A stretch of 31,987 nt of DNA, taken from IMG/VR virus record IMGVR_UViG_3300032053_000312, positions 1-31,987 of that record; one strand, 5' to 3'. The notes under the pieces are model-generated. The model searched no databases. It was not told the DNA's origin and saw nothing but the letters and a program-made list of their open reading frames with translations. Numbering within the stretch: the stretch's first letter is position 1; each line of letters opens with the position of its first letter. Origin of the DNA: a virus. The position numbers and the translations under genes are program-made. Of the stretch, positions 15,794 through 25,075 are shown piece by piece.

Positions 15794-17044
15794 ATGCCTG
15801 AAAATCAATCTCTTCTGCAACAATTGGAGAAAATGCTCCATTGGAAAAAGAGCAAAAAGTTCTATGCAGACAAACTAAACATCACAGAGAATGAGGTGGA
15901 TGAATTGATCAAAGAGCTTCGAGGGTCACAAGAAGCACAAGAAGATGCGGAAGTTGGAAATTACATTGGAGAACTTGAAGATCACGTAATAAGGTTTTTT
16001 GAAGACGTTTATAAAGGAACAGGTGAGGTGGTCTTCAATAGCGAAGAGAAAATCAAAACTCTAGATGAGTTAATTGATAAGTGCAATATTGACACAGAGA
16101 AATGGGAAATAACTAAATACATTCAGAACTATTGGGGCAATAGTGATAAACCTTATTACCAAGTGAAAGCTTGGTTGGGTAAGAAGAAGAATGAGCAAGT
16201 GTTTCAAGATAGTTTCATATCTTTCTTAGAAAACTATCAACCAATGTCTCCAGAAGTAATGGCTCCTAAGTATGAGAAAAGCAAGAAAGATGCTTGCCTA
16301 ATCATCAACAAACAGGATTCCCATTTAAACAAGCTGGACATAGGGGGAGAGAATGATATAGACCAACGCTTTGGTGATTTCATCCATAGGGTGGAAATAA
16401 TTCTAGACCAAGCCTCTATATCTAACAATCTCACAGACATCAAATACATCATTGGTTCTGATGAGTTTAACAGTGAGTTTACCAATACAACTACAAAAGG
16501 TACTCCTCAACAAAACATTCTTTCATATCACGATTCTTTTCATGCAATATGTGATCATGAGGTGAGTGTGATAAACCTGCTCCTTCAGAAAGGAGGGGAT
16601 GTAGATGTTGTGTTTGTATCTGGTAATCATGATGAATATGTAGGATGGCATTTAGCCAGTTGGTTACAAACCTACTTTAGAAATGAAGAGCGTGTATTCT
16701 TTGACATCTCTCCAAGGTATAGAAAGTATGTAAGCTATGGTACATCAGCATTAATGTTTAACCACGGAGATGCTCTAAAACCTGCAAAGCTTGCTGGCTT
16801 GTTCCCTATGGAATTTAAGAACGGATGGTCAGAACACGATAATTTCTACATATTCACTGGTGACAAACACCATGAAATGAGTCTTGATTTTAATGGTATT
16901 AAATTCTATCAACTACCTGCATTCTCTACAGCCAAGAGTTCTTGGGATGATAAGAATGGATACACCATGACCAAGGGTGAGGTGACAGGATTCTTGATAG
17001 ATCTCCAAGATGGAATAACAAACATATTCAAACAGTATTTATAA
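15794..17044 (+). CDS. Calcineurin-like metallophosphoesterase
   Basis: A 416-residue protein (ATG at 15794; an in-frame TTG at 15788 is less likely). Residues 1-60 form a helix-turn-helix-like segment (KLNITENEVDELIKEL). The catalytic region follows the family order: D175-x-H177 in KQDSHLNK, GSDEFN (D223, N226), GNHDEY (N278, H279, D280), NHGD (H324) and GDKHHE (H359/H360). These are the two-metal site residues, although the last motif lacks the usual GHxH first His. The substrate is unknown; nucleic acid or nucleotide phosphoester hydrolysis is the family activity. It is the first gene of a transcription unit and couples to the ring gene by TAATG, so it may be made with the tail apparatus. 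Co-packaging is possible but unproven. Confidence 0.8.
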   Translation: MPENQSLLQQLEKMLHWKKSKKFYADKLNITENEVDELIKELRGSQEAQEDAEVGNYIGELEDHVIRFFEDVYKGTGEVVFNSEEKIKTLDELIDKCNIDTEKWEITKYIQNYWGNSDKPYYQVKAWLGKKKNEQVFQDSFISFLENYQPMSPEVMAPKYEKSKKDACLIINKQDSHLNKLDIGGENDIDQRFGDFIHRVEIILDQASISNNLTDIKYIIGSDEFNSEFTNTTTKGTPQQNILSYHDSFHAICDHEVSVINLLLQKGGDVDVVFVSGNHDEYVGWHLASWLQTYFRNEERVFFDISPRYRKYVSYGTSALMFNHGDALKPAKLAGLFPMEFKNGWSEHDNFYIFTGDKHHEMSLDFNGIKFYQLPAFSTAKSSWDDKNGYTMTKGEVTGFLIDLQDGITNIFKQYL

Positions 17045-17772
17045 TGTCAACTTTTAGGAAGCTAGTTTCAGATGCGCGCGCTATGCACAAGTTGCTCTCC
17101 ACGGACAACTTGATCACGGATAGAGCTGTCATGTCTGAAATTAGAAACAATGCCTTTCTCTTAATTAAGCGTGAGACTAATCTGAGAAAGTTATGGGCAA
17201 CCGATACAGTTTTTACCACCATCCCCTGCTTGGAGACGGTGGAAGTTCCTATTTCTGAATGTTGTGATTATGTTGATCCTTGCACAGTGGCTAGAACAAG
17301 ATTCAAGCTACCTAGGATTACAGAGGGTAATTATCAATATGTCATTCAGGGTGTTTATTCAATTAATGCCATGAGTGGTCAGGGAAAGAAACTTAAGGAA
17401 ATAACCATCAACCGATACGTGAACTTGCTCAAGCTTCCTATAATTAAGAAAGAGGAATACTATTGGATTTCTAACGGATATCTGTATGTGAACAATCCAC
17501 TCTTAAAAGCAATAAGACTTGTTGCTCTTTTTGAGGAAGATATTCCAAATGAGATAATGTATCCAGAATGTGGATGCGGAACTCCTAGTTACACACCAGA
17601 ACAACTGTGTGTAAATCCTTTAGATAGAGAATCTCCAGTTCCTGGCTATTTAGAAAAGCAGGTGTTGGAGCTCACTTCTCAGAAGCTTCTATCTACGTAT
17701 TTCAAATTGAAGACAGACATCACAAGTGATGGAGTTGATGGTCAAGCACCTAACGCTCCAAACTTGAGATAA
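17044..17772 (+). CDS. crAss-like tail ring (connector) protein
   Basis: A 242-residue protein with an N-terminal helix pair (FRKLVSDARAMHKLLSTDN, LLIKRETNLRKLW) and a cysteine-bearing strand region (TIPCLETVEVP, ECCDYVDPC), then a beta-rich body. The phrase LPRITEGNYQYVIQGVYSI fits the conserved core of a crAss-like structural protein that lies between the fibre and muzzle genes and is placed in the tail ring stack below the portal. Its neighbours, the IHF-like protein, second ring protein and muzzle, are in the order expected for that module. Which of the two ring positions it occupies cannot be told from sequence alone. Confidence 0.65.
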   Translation: MSTFRKLVSDARAMHKLLSTDNLITDRAVMSEIRNNAFLLIKRETNLRKLWATDTVFTTIPCLETVEVPISECCDYVDPCTVARTRFKLPRITEGNYQYVIQGVYSINAMSGQGKKLKEITINRYVNLLKLPIIKKEEYYWISNGYLYVNNPLLKAIRLVALFEEDIPNEIMYPECGCGTPSYTPEQLCVNPLDRESPVPGYLEKQVLELTSQKLLSTYFKLKTDITSDGVDGQAPNAPNLR

Positions 17773-17775
17773 AAT

Positions 17776-18252
17776 ATGAGAGTAAAGATAGATTGGAGAA
17801 GCGCCAGCAAAGAAAACTACAGCAGTTTCTGTAAGAAACATCCTTCCATAAAGCTCACCTTTGACCAATGGAGAAACATCGTTTATTCTTTTAACGATGC
17901 ATTTAAAGAATATATTCTTGAGACAGGAGAGAAAGCAAAGCTGCCTTTTGGTTTTGGTGAGTTTGCCATAAACAAGAAAAAGCGTAAGAGGGTAAAAGAC
18001 ATTCATGGAAAAGAGTTTGTCAACCTTCCTATTGACTGGAAAAAGACAAAGGAGAAAGGTAAACGTATTTACAATTTTAACTTTCACACAGAGGGCTTCT
18101 TCTTTGGATGGGTGTGGTTTAAGTCAACAGCTAGATTCAGACAATCACCGTTGTGGTATTTTAAACCTTCCAGAAACACGTCTAGACTTCTCTCTCACTA
18201 TATAGGGGCTAACGATAAATATCAACATCTCTATCACGAATGGAAAAAGTAA
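17776..18252 (+). CDS. IHF/HU-like conserved phage protein
   Basis: A 158-residue basic protein. The N-terminal half is helical (FDQWRNIVYSFNDAFKEYI) followed by LPFGFGEFAINKKKRKR, which carries the HU/IHF-type GFG-F turn and a basic arm-like stretch. The C-terminal half is rich in Trp/Phe/Arg (FFFGWVWFKS, SPLWYFKPSRNTSR) and is not part of canonical HU. crAss-like genomes have two such IHF-subunit-like genes, one within the tail block. This one sits between two ring protein genes with 3- and 5-base gaps. The aromatic C-terminus suggests a structural adaptation, perhaps binding DNA or protein in the tail connector (inference). Confidence 0.6.
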   Translation: MRVKIDWRSASKENYSSFCKKHPSIKLTFDQWRNIVYSFNDAFKEYILETGEKAKLPFGFGEFAINKKKRKRVKDIHGKEFVNLPIDWKKTKEKGKRIYNFNFHTEGFFFGWVWFKSTARFRQSPLWYFKPSRNTSRLLSHYIGANDKYQHLYHEWKK

Positions 18253-18257
18253 AATAG

Positions 18258-19229
18258 ATGTCATACTATTACAAATATAATTTCATCAGCCCTGAGCCTG
18301 TATATGCTACAGTTAAGGAGGAATTCAAAAGCTATTTTGATACAGGGGCAGTTGATGATTTGCTGTTCCCTACCTATCTAGACAAGTGTCTAAGAAAGTT
18401 GGGTAGAACCACTTATGTGATTTCTCAGGAAATCCTACACATCAATGATTATCAAGCTAGACTTCCAGACAACTTCTTTGCTGTAAGAGAGGCTTGGATG
18501 TGTACAGCTGTAAATGGTTTTCCTTATCAACAGGCTAACTCATTCTACTCTCAAGCTGCTAGTTCTACAACAATTCAGGTGAGTCCTGTAATTGTGTGTG
18601 GTAATCCTTGTGAAGAAGGTAATTGTGCTCAGGAGTTTTGTCCTAAATGCATGCCTAACTTAGTGCAGGCTGTGTACAAGACAAACAACGAAGCAGCTGT
18701 TACATATCGGAAGGAATATCTTCTCAAGCCTGGTAATATCTCCGCACAGGGTAACTGTGGTGTAGACTATACCAACAATTGGGAATTCTATCAACAGGCA
18801 CCTCCTTTTAATCAATTCACTCCTGGTTCCTCTTCGTATGACTCATTTGATGTAAGAGACAATAAGTTTGTTACCAATTTCCGTAATGGTGTTGTGCATC
18901 TGCTATTTTATGCTACAGAATATGATGCTGGTGGAAATCAGTTGATTCCTGACAACTATCGTATTAGGGAATATGTTGAAGCTTTTATAAAGTATAAAGT
19001 GATAGAAACGCTTACCAATCAAGTGAATGATGAGACGTATAATCAGCTAGAAAGGAAGATGGTGAACTACAAACAGATGTCTGATGAGGCATTCATCATG
19101 GCTGATATTGAGGTTAAGAAACAAGATCCTTGGACTAAGCAACGTAGGATTAAGAATGACTTGAACAGATTTAACATGTATGAACTCCCCAATCGTAGCA
19201 ATAGCTATGGTCGGAGACGTAATAATTAA
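18258..19229 (+). CDS. Second tail ring/tubular protein
   Basis: A 323-residue protein starting MSYYYKYNFISPEP, with an N-terminal helical region (YLDKCLRKLG) typical of P22 gp4/T7 gp11-like head-tail adaptors. An inserted cysteine cluster (C114, C118, C123, C128, C131) may bind a metal. The C-terminus is helical and basic (MVNYKQMSDEAF, then RRIKNDLNRFNMYELP). It lies directly before the muzzle gene with a 5-base gap, as in crAss-like phages, where the second ring protein joins the ring stack to the muzzle. The assignment is from synteny and adaptor-like architecture. Confidence 0.62.
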   Translation: MSYYYKYNFISPEPVYATVKEEFKSYFDTGAVDDLLFPTYLDKCLRKLGRTTYVISQEILHINDYQARLPDNFFAVREAWMCTAVNGFPYQQANSFYSQAASSTTIQVSPVIVCGNPCEEGNCAQEFCPKCMPNLVQAVYKTNNEAAVTYRKEYLLKPGNISAQGNCGVDYTNNWEFYQQAPPFNQFTPGSSSYDSFDVRDNKFVTNFRNGVVHLLFYATEYDAGGNQLIPDNYRIREYVEAFIKYKVIETLTNQVNDETYNQLERKMVNYKQMSDEAFIMADIEVKKQDPWTKQRRIKNDLNRFNMYELPNRSNSYGRRRNN

Positions 19230-19234
19230 TACTA

Positions 19235-22200
19235 ATGGCTGAACAGGAACAAGGTAATATTAGGCAGGAGTATAATAATGCTACCACAGGTCTTAACATG
19301 GACCAAACCCCTAACCAAATTGCGAAGGGGAAATTAACGTATGCATTAAATGCTGCTGTTGAAAACTACGATGCTAATTCTGTAAACTATCAGAATGAGC
19401 CAGGGAACGAACTATGTGTTACGTTCCCTTCTGGCTTTGTGCTTATAGGTAACCACTTCATCCAAGAGAAGAACAAACATATATTCTTTATCACCAATCC
19501 TGATACAGGAGCTAGTCAGATTGGATATATGGAGAACAACGATTGTCTATATCGTGTTGTTGTAAATGCTCCTTGCCTCAACTTCAATACTAACTATCCC
19601 ATCCATAAAGTGGCGCATAAGATAACTAATTGCACCACAGAGATTTATTGGACAGATGGATTTAATCCTAGAAGATATTTAGATATTGATAATATTCCAA
19701 AAGTTCTAAAATCTGGAACTCCGTTCTGTGATCCAGAATATACAGATGACCTAGACTGTAATCAACTTAAGATTCAACCTAATTTTAACATTCCTCAACT
19801 GGAGGTAATTGATGTTACTAGCACAGGTAACCTGATTGCTGGTACATATCAGTTTTCTGCGCAATACTCTGATGCTCAGGGTAATCCTTACACGTCCTAC
19901 TATTCTGTTACCAATCCAACACCTATTGCTGATAAGTTCATTACATCAGTGAACTTCAACTATCCTGTTGGGAAATCTATCATCCTCAATATAAGTAATC
20001 TTGAGGACACGGGTCTTTACCAGTATTTCAACTTAGCGGTGATTAAGACAATCAATGACATCACTTCTGTTGAGCTGGTGGGTACATATTACATTGATGC
20101 TCTTCAAAAGGAAATCCCATACACTGGTCAGAACGTAACACAAATCAGACTGACCATCAATGATATATTTGAGAAGTTCCCTTATTACGATATTGCTCAA
20201 GACCTTACAACAGCACAAGATGTTTTGATATGGGACAATCTTATATCTATTGATCGTATTAACTACCAAAGCATTGCTAATCAAATTCCTCTGTTATGGG
20301 AAAGCTGGAGAATTCCTGCTGACCAAAACTATTCAGATGAGTTGAATGCCACCAACCTCAGAGGTTATTTGAGAGATGAGGTGTATGCTTTTGAGATAGT
20401 GTTCTTGCTTAAGAATGGTAAGCAGACAGATGGGTTTCATATTCCTGGTAGAATCAAAGGTCCTACAGAGAACCTACAACCTGATGTACCAGATACCAAC
20501 CCAGACTTTATAGGCGTTCCTGATTACACATCTGGAGGAATAGGATATAGCTCATATTGGAAAATCTACAATACAGGATTTGTAATTGGTACAAGTCCTG
20601 GATATTCTCCAGCTCCTGAATACAGAGGTCCTTATCAGTATGGTGAGTTTGGTTATTGGCAATCAACAGACACCTACCCATGTAACAAAGATGTATGGGG
20701 TGATTTAGCTGGTCAGCCCATCAGGCACCACAAGTTCCCTGACATCAATGTAAGTCCTGCTTACGAATCTAAGATATTCTTAGGTCCTAGTGCGATGGTT
20801 CAGGGCAATGATGCTGTGTTCCCTATTGGTGTACAAATAGATGTACAACTAGTGAGCACACTCATCCAGACATCCACTCTTACATCAGAGCAGAAAGATG
20901 ATATTGTAGCATTCAAAATCATCCGTGCTGATCGTGGTACAAACAAATCTATTGTTGCTAAGGGCATCCTTAGGAATGTAAATACGTATGAGAGAGAAGA
21001 GGAAACCTACTACTATCCTAACTACCCATACAATGATATTAACGCAGATCCGTTTCTTAATACAACTAACAATGCCTACTCACAAATCTGTGATGGGTAT
21101 AGTATATTCATAGACACACTTGCTGTAGATCCTACTGGTGGACCTTCTTTTGCTGAGGTGGAATATACTGATTGCAATACGAACAAAGTAACAAAGAAGA
21201 AATACTTTGCAATTGGTCAATATCCACTTTGCTCAATAGGTAAGCCTACAATCCTTGGTCCTGCAACAGGAAGGGTCGGGCTTTCTACATATGAGATATG
21301 GACAGCTCAGGTTTGTAATCCTGGTCCTCTTTCATTTGCCAGAGGTGGTAGAATTGAATGGAATGACATTTATACAGGTATCACTACACAATGGGTAAAT
21401 GGATGGCCTACCTCTCCAGTGTATACATTATATGTAGTTCCTGGCACAGGTGGTCCTGTACAGATTGAAGGTCCTGGTGAAATCTGTTTTACTGGTCCAA
21501 CACTTGTCACAGGTGAAAACTGTAAAGCTGAGAATCCTCAACCTGGATTTACAGAAAAATACAGACAGATATTTAACTCTCCTGAAACTTCTTTTGGGCA
21601 GCCATTTTTAGGTGGTGTTCTGAAGCTTGAGAGTGTAATGTTTGGTAGAGGTAGAGGTCACTTTGTTGAGGTGAGAGATAACGCTAAGTATAAACTCTTA
21701 ACAGAGGAAGCTCAGCGTGATGCTCTTGAAAGTGCTGAAGAACTAGGTGTTGTAACCACACCATTCAATGCCACTGCTATGTTTACAGCATATCAGGCGT
21801 ATTTAACCATATATGTAAATGGTATTACAAGGAAGAACTATGCCTACTCTTTCAACTCTATAGGAGATTATAACTATGGTGTAGGGGTTCCTGATGATCA
21901 AGGGATTAAGCAACGTAACCTTGACATCGCTAGATATTTGATTCCTGGTGTACAGAATGTTGGTGATATATACAACATCAACAACTTCCAAAGAGAATCA
22001 TCTGTCTATCTAAGAACTGACCTAGATAGACCAGGCCTTCCCTTCCCAGACCAAAGTCCTAACATGTTGTCTGCAGGAAGTCCAATAGTTACAGACATAT
22101 CAAGATTCACTATATCAGAAAGAAGCAAGTGTCAAGCTCCTGCTAAGGAAGAAGACATGTCTGTTGTTTCTTATTACGCATCTCTTAAGAATGTATTTGT

Positions 22201-24406
22201 TAATCAATACGGACAAATCTATTCTTACAGCACGGTGGACACTGGTTTTCAAGTGCTTGTGGATGATCTTACTCCCGACATACAAACAGTTTTTGGTGGT
22301 GATACGTTCATCAGCAGGTTTGCATTCAAGACCAAGCTTCCATTCTTTATTGACAACCGTGTGAATGCTCCTGATGATAGTGATATATTCTATGATGAGA
22401 TAGGTAACATAGCCTATCCAAAATACTGGCACTCAGCACGTTCTATTCTTAGAGACTACACTATTACAAGTGTAGGTGTGTTATCAAACATTATTTCCTA
22501 CAAGGCTCACAACTTTGACTGTCCTAATAGTCAGTTTGTGGCTCCTTTACAACCTAAGGATAGCAATCCTGGAAGAACTTTCTACGATGGATACTTCTAT
22601 CTGTTTGCATATGGTATTCCTAATTTCTATTGTGAGAGCTCTTATAACGTAGACTTACGTCAAGCTTTTAACAATAGAGAAGGTGACTTCTGGCCTCATG
22701 TGAGCTCAGGTATTCCTGATGACTGGGTGCAGCAAAGTTATGTTCCTATTGTTCAGGATAACACCTACTTCTATAATGTCACCTATTCTAAGCAGAACAG
22801 AGAGAATACATTTACAAATCTACCTATTGACTGGGATACACCTTGCTTCACTTATTATCCTTTCAGAGCTATCTATTCTGATTCTCAGAACATTGACTCT
22901 GATAATAGGGTAAATAGCTGGTTAATTTACAGAGCCATCTCTTATTATGACTTCCCTCAGAACTATGGAAATCTTGTATCTCTAGATGGAATTCAGAACA
23001 AGGCAGTGCTTGCTCGTTTTGAGAACAAGACACTCATGTACAACAACCTCCTTACGATAGATACAAGCAATCCTCAGGCAGCGTATGTTGGCAATCCTCA
23101 ATTCTTCAGATCAGCTCCTCCGATTGATTTTGCAGAAACTGATTTGGGATATGTAGGAACCCAAAACAAGATGTTGTTAAAGATTCCACAAGGACAAGTC
23201 TCTGTGGATGCTAAACGTGGTCAGGTGTTTTTGATCTCTGGTACACAGGCTGTAGACCTATCATGGTTTGGTTCAGGACTTAATAGGTTCTTTACAGACC
23301 ACCTAGCATTTGAAATCCTGCGTTACTTCCCAGATGTACCTACAGATAACCACTTCACAGGAATTGGTCTGCATGGTGTATTTGATAGCAAGTATGACAG
23401 GGTGCTTATCACTAAGCTTGACTATGTTCCAAAGAGCAAAGATGTTAAATATGATGCTGTTAATGGAGAGTTTTATGTTGAAAAGACATACCAACAAATC
23501 GCTTATAGCACCACCACTAGTACAACCACTTCTGCTGGCACTACTACTAGTACAACAACATCATCTGGATTAACCACTACAACTACCACCACCACCGCTC
23601 TTAAACCAATCATTATACGTGAGAGAGTGTATCTAACAGATGAAGTCTATTTCTGTAATAAGAGTTGGACAGTGTCTTTCAACTTTAATACTAAGAGTTG
23701 GATAAGCTTCCATAGCTACATCCCTAACTGGTACATTGGTGAGAACAACTTCTTCTATTCTGGCATAAATGGATGTTGTGATGACTTTGAAGTGATAGCT
23801 GGTGTTCCTGGACCTGTTCCTACAACCACCACTACATCTAGTACATCTACCACTTCTACAAGTAGTACAACTACAACCACTACAACATTGAACTGTAATC
23901 TTGTAGGAACTGTTACAGAAACAAGTTGTACATTAGCAGGAACAGCTGTGGTAACAGTACCACCACCAATACCTCCTTGTGAAAGACCTGAAGATTTGAT
24001 ACAAGATGTGTTCTTTACAGGATATAACATTACATCTCCTCCAAGCAGTGTTGTTTCTACAGGAAGTCAATTGGACGCATGTAACGCTGTTGCCTATCTG
24101 AATACATTTGGTGAATCATATATAAATGTTGTTCCTACATTCCTCACTATTGAATATCAAGGACTCTATCTTGGATCTAGAGTGTTTGTAACTAATGGTA
24201 CAACTGATTGTACAACAATACCAGATGGTTGGTATTTTACAGGAGCTTCTCAGTCTGTTGACACAGTATTCCAGGTGATAGGTGGATTGATTGTATTTAT
24301 TACTAGTTGTACAACCACAACAACAAGCACCAGTAGTAGTACAACTACAACGTCATCTACTAGCACATCGTCTACAACAACTACCACTACAACCATCGCC
24401 CCTTAA
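19235..24406 (+). CDS. Muzzle / tail stabilisation protein with poly-Thr insertions
   Basis: A 1723-residue protein. The N-terminus (GLNMDQTPNQIAKGKLTYAL) and following beta-propeller-like repeats (YWTDGFNPRRYLDI; LEDTGLYQYFNLAVIKTI) fit the crAss-like stabilisation/muzzle family, which closes the short tail and holds ejected proteins. Around residues 1465-1510 a WTVSFNFNTKSWISFHSYIPNW segment begins, with poly-Thr linkers just before it (about 1425-1455), after it (about 1529-1552) and at the C-terminus (about 1692-1723, TTTTTTTIAP). Between the last two sits a Cys-bearing beta domain. Muzzle proteins usually continue into a further C-terminal region; here that material seems to be encoded separately at 25076. 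Expected location is the tail tip. Confidence 0.7.
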   Translation: MAEQEQGNIRQEYNNATTGLNMDQTPNQIAKGKLTYALNAAVENYDANSVNYQNEPGNELCVTFPSGFVLIGNHFIQEKNKHIFFITNPDTGASQIGYMENNDCLYRVVVNAPCLNFNTNYPIHKVAHKITNCTTEIYWTDGFNPRRYLDIDNIPKVLKSGTPFCDPEYTDDLDCNQLKIQPNFNIPQLEVIDVTSTGNLIAGTYQFSAQYSDAQGNPYTSYYSVTNPTPIADKFITSVNFNYPVGKSIILNISNLEDTGLYQYFNLAVIKTINDITSVELVGTYYIDALQKEIPYTGQNVTQIRLTINDIFEKFPYYDIAQDLTTAQDVLIWDNLISIDRINYQSIANQIPLLWESWRIPADQNYSDELNATNLRGYLRDEVYAFEIVFLLKNGKQTDGFHIPGRIKGPTENLQPDVPDTNPDFIGVPDYTSGGIGYSSYWKIYNTGFVIGTSPGYSPAPEYRGPYQYGEFGYWQSTDTYPCNKDVWGDLAGQPIRHHKFPDINVSPAYESKIFLGPSAMVQGNDAVFPIGVQIDVQLVSTLIQTSTLTSEQKDDIVAFKIIRADRGTNKSIVAKGILRNVNTYEREEETYYYPNYPYNDINADPFLNTTNNAYSQICDGYSIFIDTLAVDPTGGPSFAEVEYTDCNTNKVTKKKYFAIGQYPLCSIGKPTILGPATGRVGLSTYEIWTAQVCNPGPLSFARGGRIEWNDIYTGITTQWVNGWPTSPVYTLYVVPGTGGPVQIEGPGEICFTGPTLVTGENCKAENPQPGFTEKYRQIFNSPETSFGQPFLGGVLKLESVMFGRGRGHFVEVRDNAKYKLLTEEAQRDALESAEELGVVTTPFNATAMFTAYQAYLTIYVNGITRKNYAYSFNSIGDYNYGVGVPDDQGIKQRNLDIARYLIPGVQNVGDIYNINNFQRESSVYLRTDLDRPGLPFPDQSPNMLSAGSPIVTDISRFTISERSKCQAPAKEEDMSVVSYYASLKNVFVNQYGQIYSYSTVDTGFQVLVDDLTPDIQTVFGGDTFISRFAFKTKLPFFIDNRVNAPDDSDIFYDEIGNIAYPKYWHSARSILRDYTITSVGVLSNIISYKAHNFDCPNSQFVAPLQPKDSNPGRTFYDGYFYLFAYGIPNFYCESSYNVDLRQAFNNREGDFWPHVSSGIPDDWVQQSYVPIVQDNTYFYNVTYSKQNRENTFTNLPIDWDTPCFTYYPFRAIYSDSQNIDSDNRVNSWLIYRAISYYDFPQNYGNLVSLDGIQNKAVLARFENKTLMYNNLLTIDTSNPQAAYVGNPQFFRSAPPIDFAETDLGYVGTQNKMLLKIPQGQVSVDAKRGQVFLISGTQAVDLSWFGSGLNRFFTDHLAFEILRYFPDVPTDNHFTGIGLHGVFDSKYDRVLITKLDYVPKSKDVKYDAVNGEFYVEKTYQQIAYSTTTSTTTSAGTTTSTTTSSGLTTTTTTTTALKPIIIRERVYLTDEVYFCNKSWTVSFNFNTKSWISFHSYIPNWYIGENNFFYSGINGCCDDFEVIAGVPGPVPTTTTTSSTSTTSTSSTTTTTTTLNCNLVGTVTETSCTLAGTAVVTVPPPIPPCERPEDLIQDVFFTGYNITSPPSSVVSTGSQLDACNAVAYLNTFGESYINVVPTFLTIEYQGLYLGSRVFVTNGTTDCTTIPDGWYFTGASQSVDTVFQVIGGLIVFITSCTTTTTSTSSSTTTTSSTSTSSTTTTTTTIAP
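23507..23598 (+). repeat. Poly-threonine tract 1 in the muzzle gene
   Basis: ACN-codon run interrupted by SAG and SSGL. It contains ACTAGTACAAC twice (23516-23526, 23546-23556). Confidence 0.8.
23819..23890 (+). repeat. Poly-threonine tract 2 in the muzzle gene
   Basis: The tract encodes TTTTTSSTSTTSTSSTTTTT and a short further run, separating the conserved muzzle segment from a cysteine-bearing beta domain. Confidence 0.8.
24310..24402 (+). repeat. Poly-threonine tract 3 (C-terminal) in the muzzle gene
   Basis: The tract encodes a Thr/Ser-only tail ending TTTTTTTIAP just before the stop codon. Confidence 0.8.
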
Positions 24407-24425
24407 CTTTTAAATACTATATATA

Positions 24426-25064
24426 ATGACAGTATTAATAACATTAACAACAGCTGGAACAGATACAGGTCCTTTTGATCTTTACTCAAACGTAGATGGT
24501 TATGTTTCAGCATTTGAAATAGGGGTGTCTAAGGCAGCTCTTGTAGCTGGTTATTCTTCTGCGCTTGTACCTAATGGTGCAACAATTATAAGAATAAAGT
24601 CTACAGGCACTTGTGTAAACTACATAGATGTTAACGTGGTTACTACCACTACAACTACAACTACAGGTACACCAACCACTACTACTACAACTACAAGCGC
24701 ACCACCGCCTACTACAACAACCACAACAAGTCTTCTTGGAGATACGTTCTACATAACAAACAGTAGTACAAATAGTACAATAACTAACATTACAGTTTCA
24801 GCAGCTTCTTTCTACTTCCTTAATGTAGGAACACTACCTGTAGGGCCTAGTCAAACTGCTTCGGGTACACAATCTTCATTAACTTCAGCAAATATTGATG
24901 TAGATGTTACTCAGTCTCTTGGTAATGCATGTCTTAAACTTTATGTAAATAATATAGTTGTTTCACAATTAAACGTAGGTTCAACAGGGATTTATACCTT
25001 CACTACAATAACTTTTGGAACAAGTGATTTGGTAGAGTTTGAGATTGTAGACGGAACTTGCTAA
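24426..25064 (+). CDS. Modular Thr-rich tail protein with a domain shared with the next gene
   Basis: A 212-residue protein. Residues 1-70 form a small beta domain (VLITLTTAGTDTGPFDLY, IGVSKAALVAGY, IRIKSTGTC). This is clearly homologous in pattern to the first 75 residues of the next protein: both share LT-x2-G-x3-GPF, GVSK-x2-L-x2-G and STG-x-C. Then follow poly-Thr linkers (about 72-102) and a second beta domain (FYITNSSTNSTITNITV onward, with one Cys near the end). No muzzle core is present. It looks like a free-standing accessory or decoration unit derived from the muzzle/fibre modules. It starts 20 bases after the muzzle stop and ends 11 bases before the next ATG. Confidence 0.65.
   Translation: MTVLITLTTAGTDTGPFDLYSNVDGYVSAFEIGVSKAALVAGYSSALVPNGATIIRIKSTGTCVNYIDVNVVTTTTTTTTGTPTTTTTTTSAPPPTTTTTTSLLGDTFYITNSSTNSTITNITVSAASFYFLNVGTLPVGPSQTASGTQSSLTSANIDVDVTQSLGNACLKLYVNNIVVSQLNVGSTGIYTFTTITFGTSDLVEFEIVDGTC
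24640..24730 (+). repeat. Poly-threonine tract in the accessory tail protein
   Basis: The tract encodes TTTTTTTTGTPTTTTTTTS, then APPPTTTTTTS, linking two beta domains. Confidence 0.8.
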
Positions 25065-25075
25065 AATAAATAAAC

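Noticed and set aside
23507-24402. CRISPR array or satellite repeat
   Set aside because: Repeats are irregular ACN codons in frame within a long ORF, with no constant repeat/spacer length.
23507-24730. Diversity-generating retroelement variable region
   Set aside because: No reverse transcriptase and no template-like near-repeat with adenine-specific differences seen in the window; Thr tracts explain the repetition.
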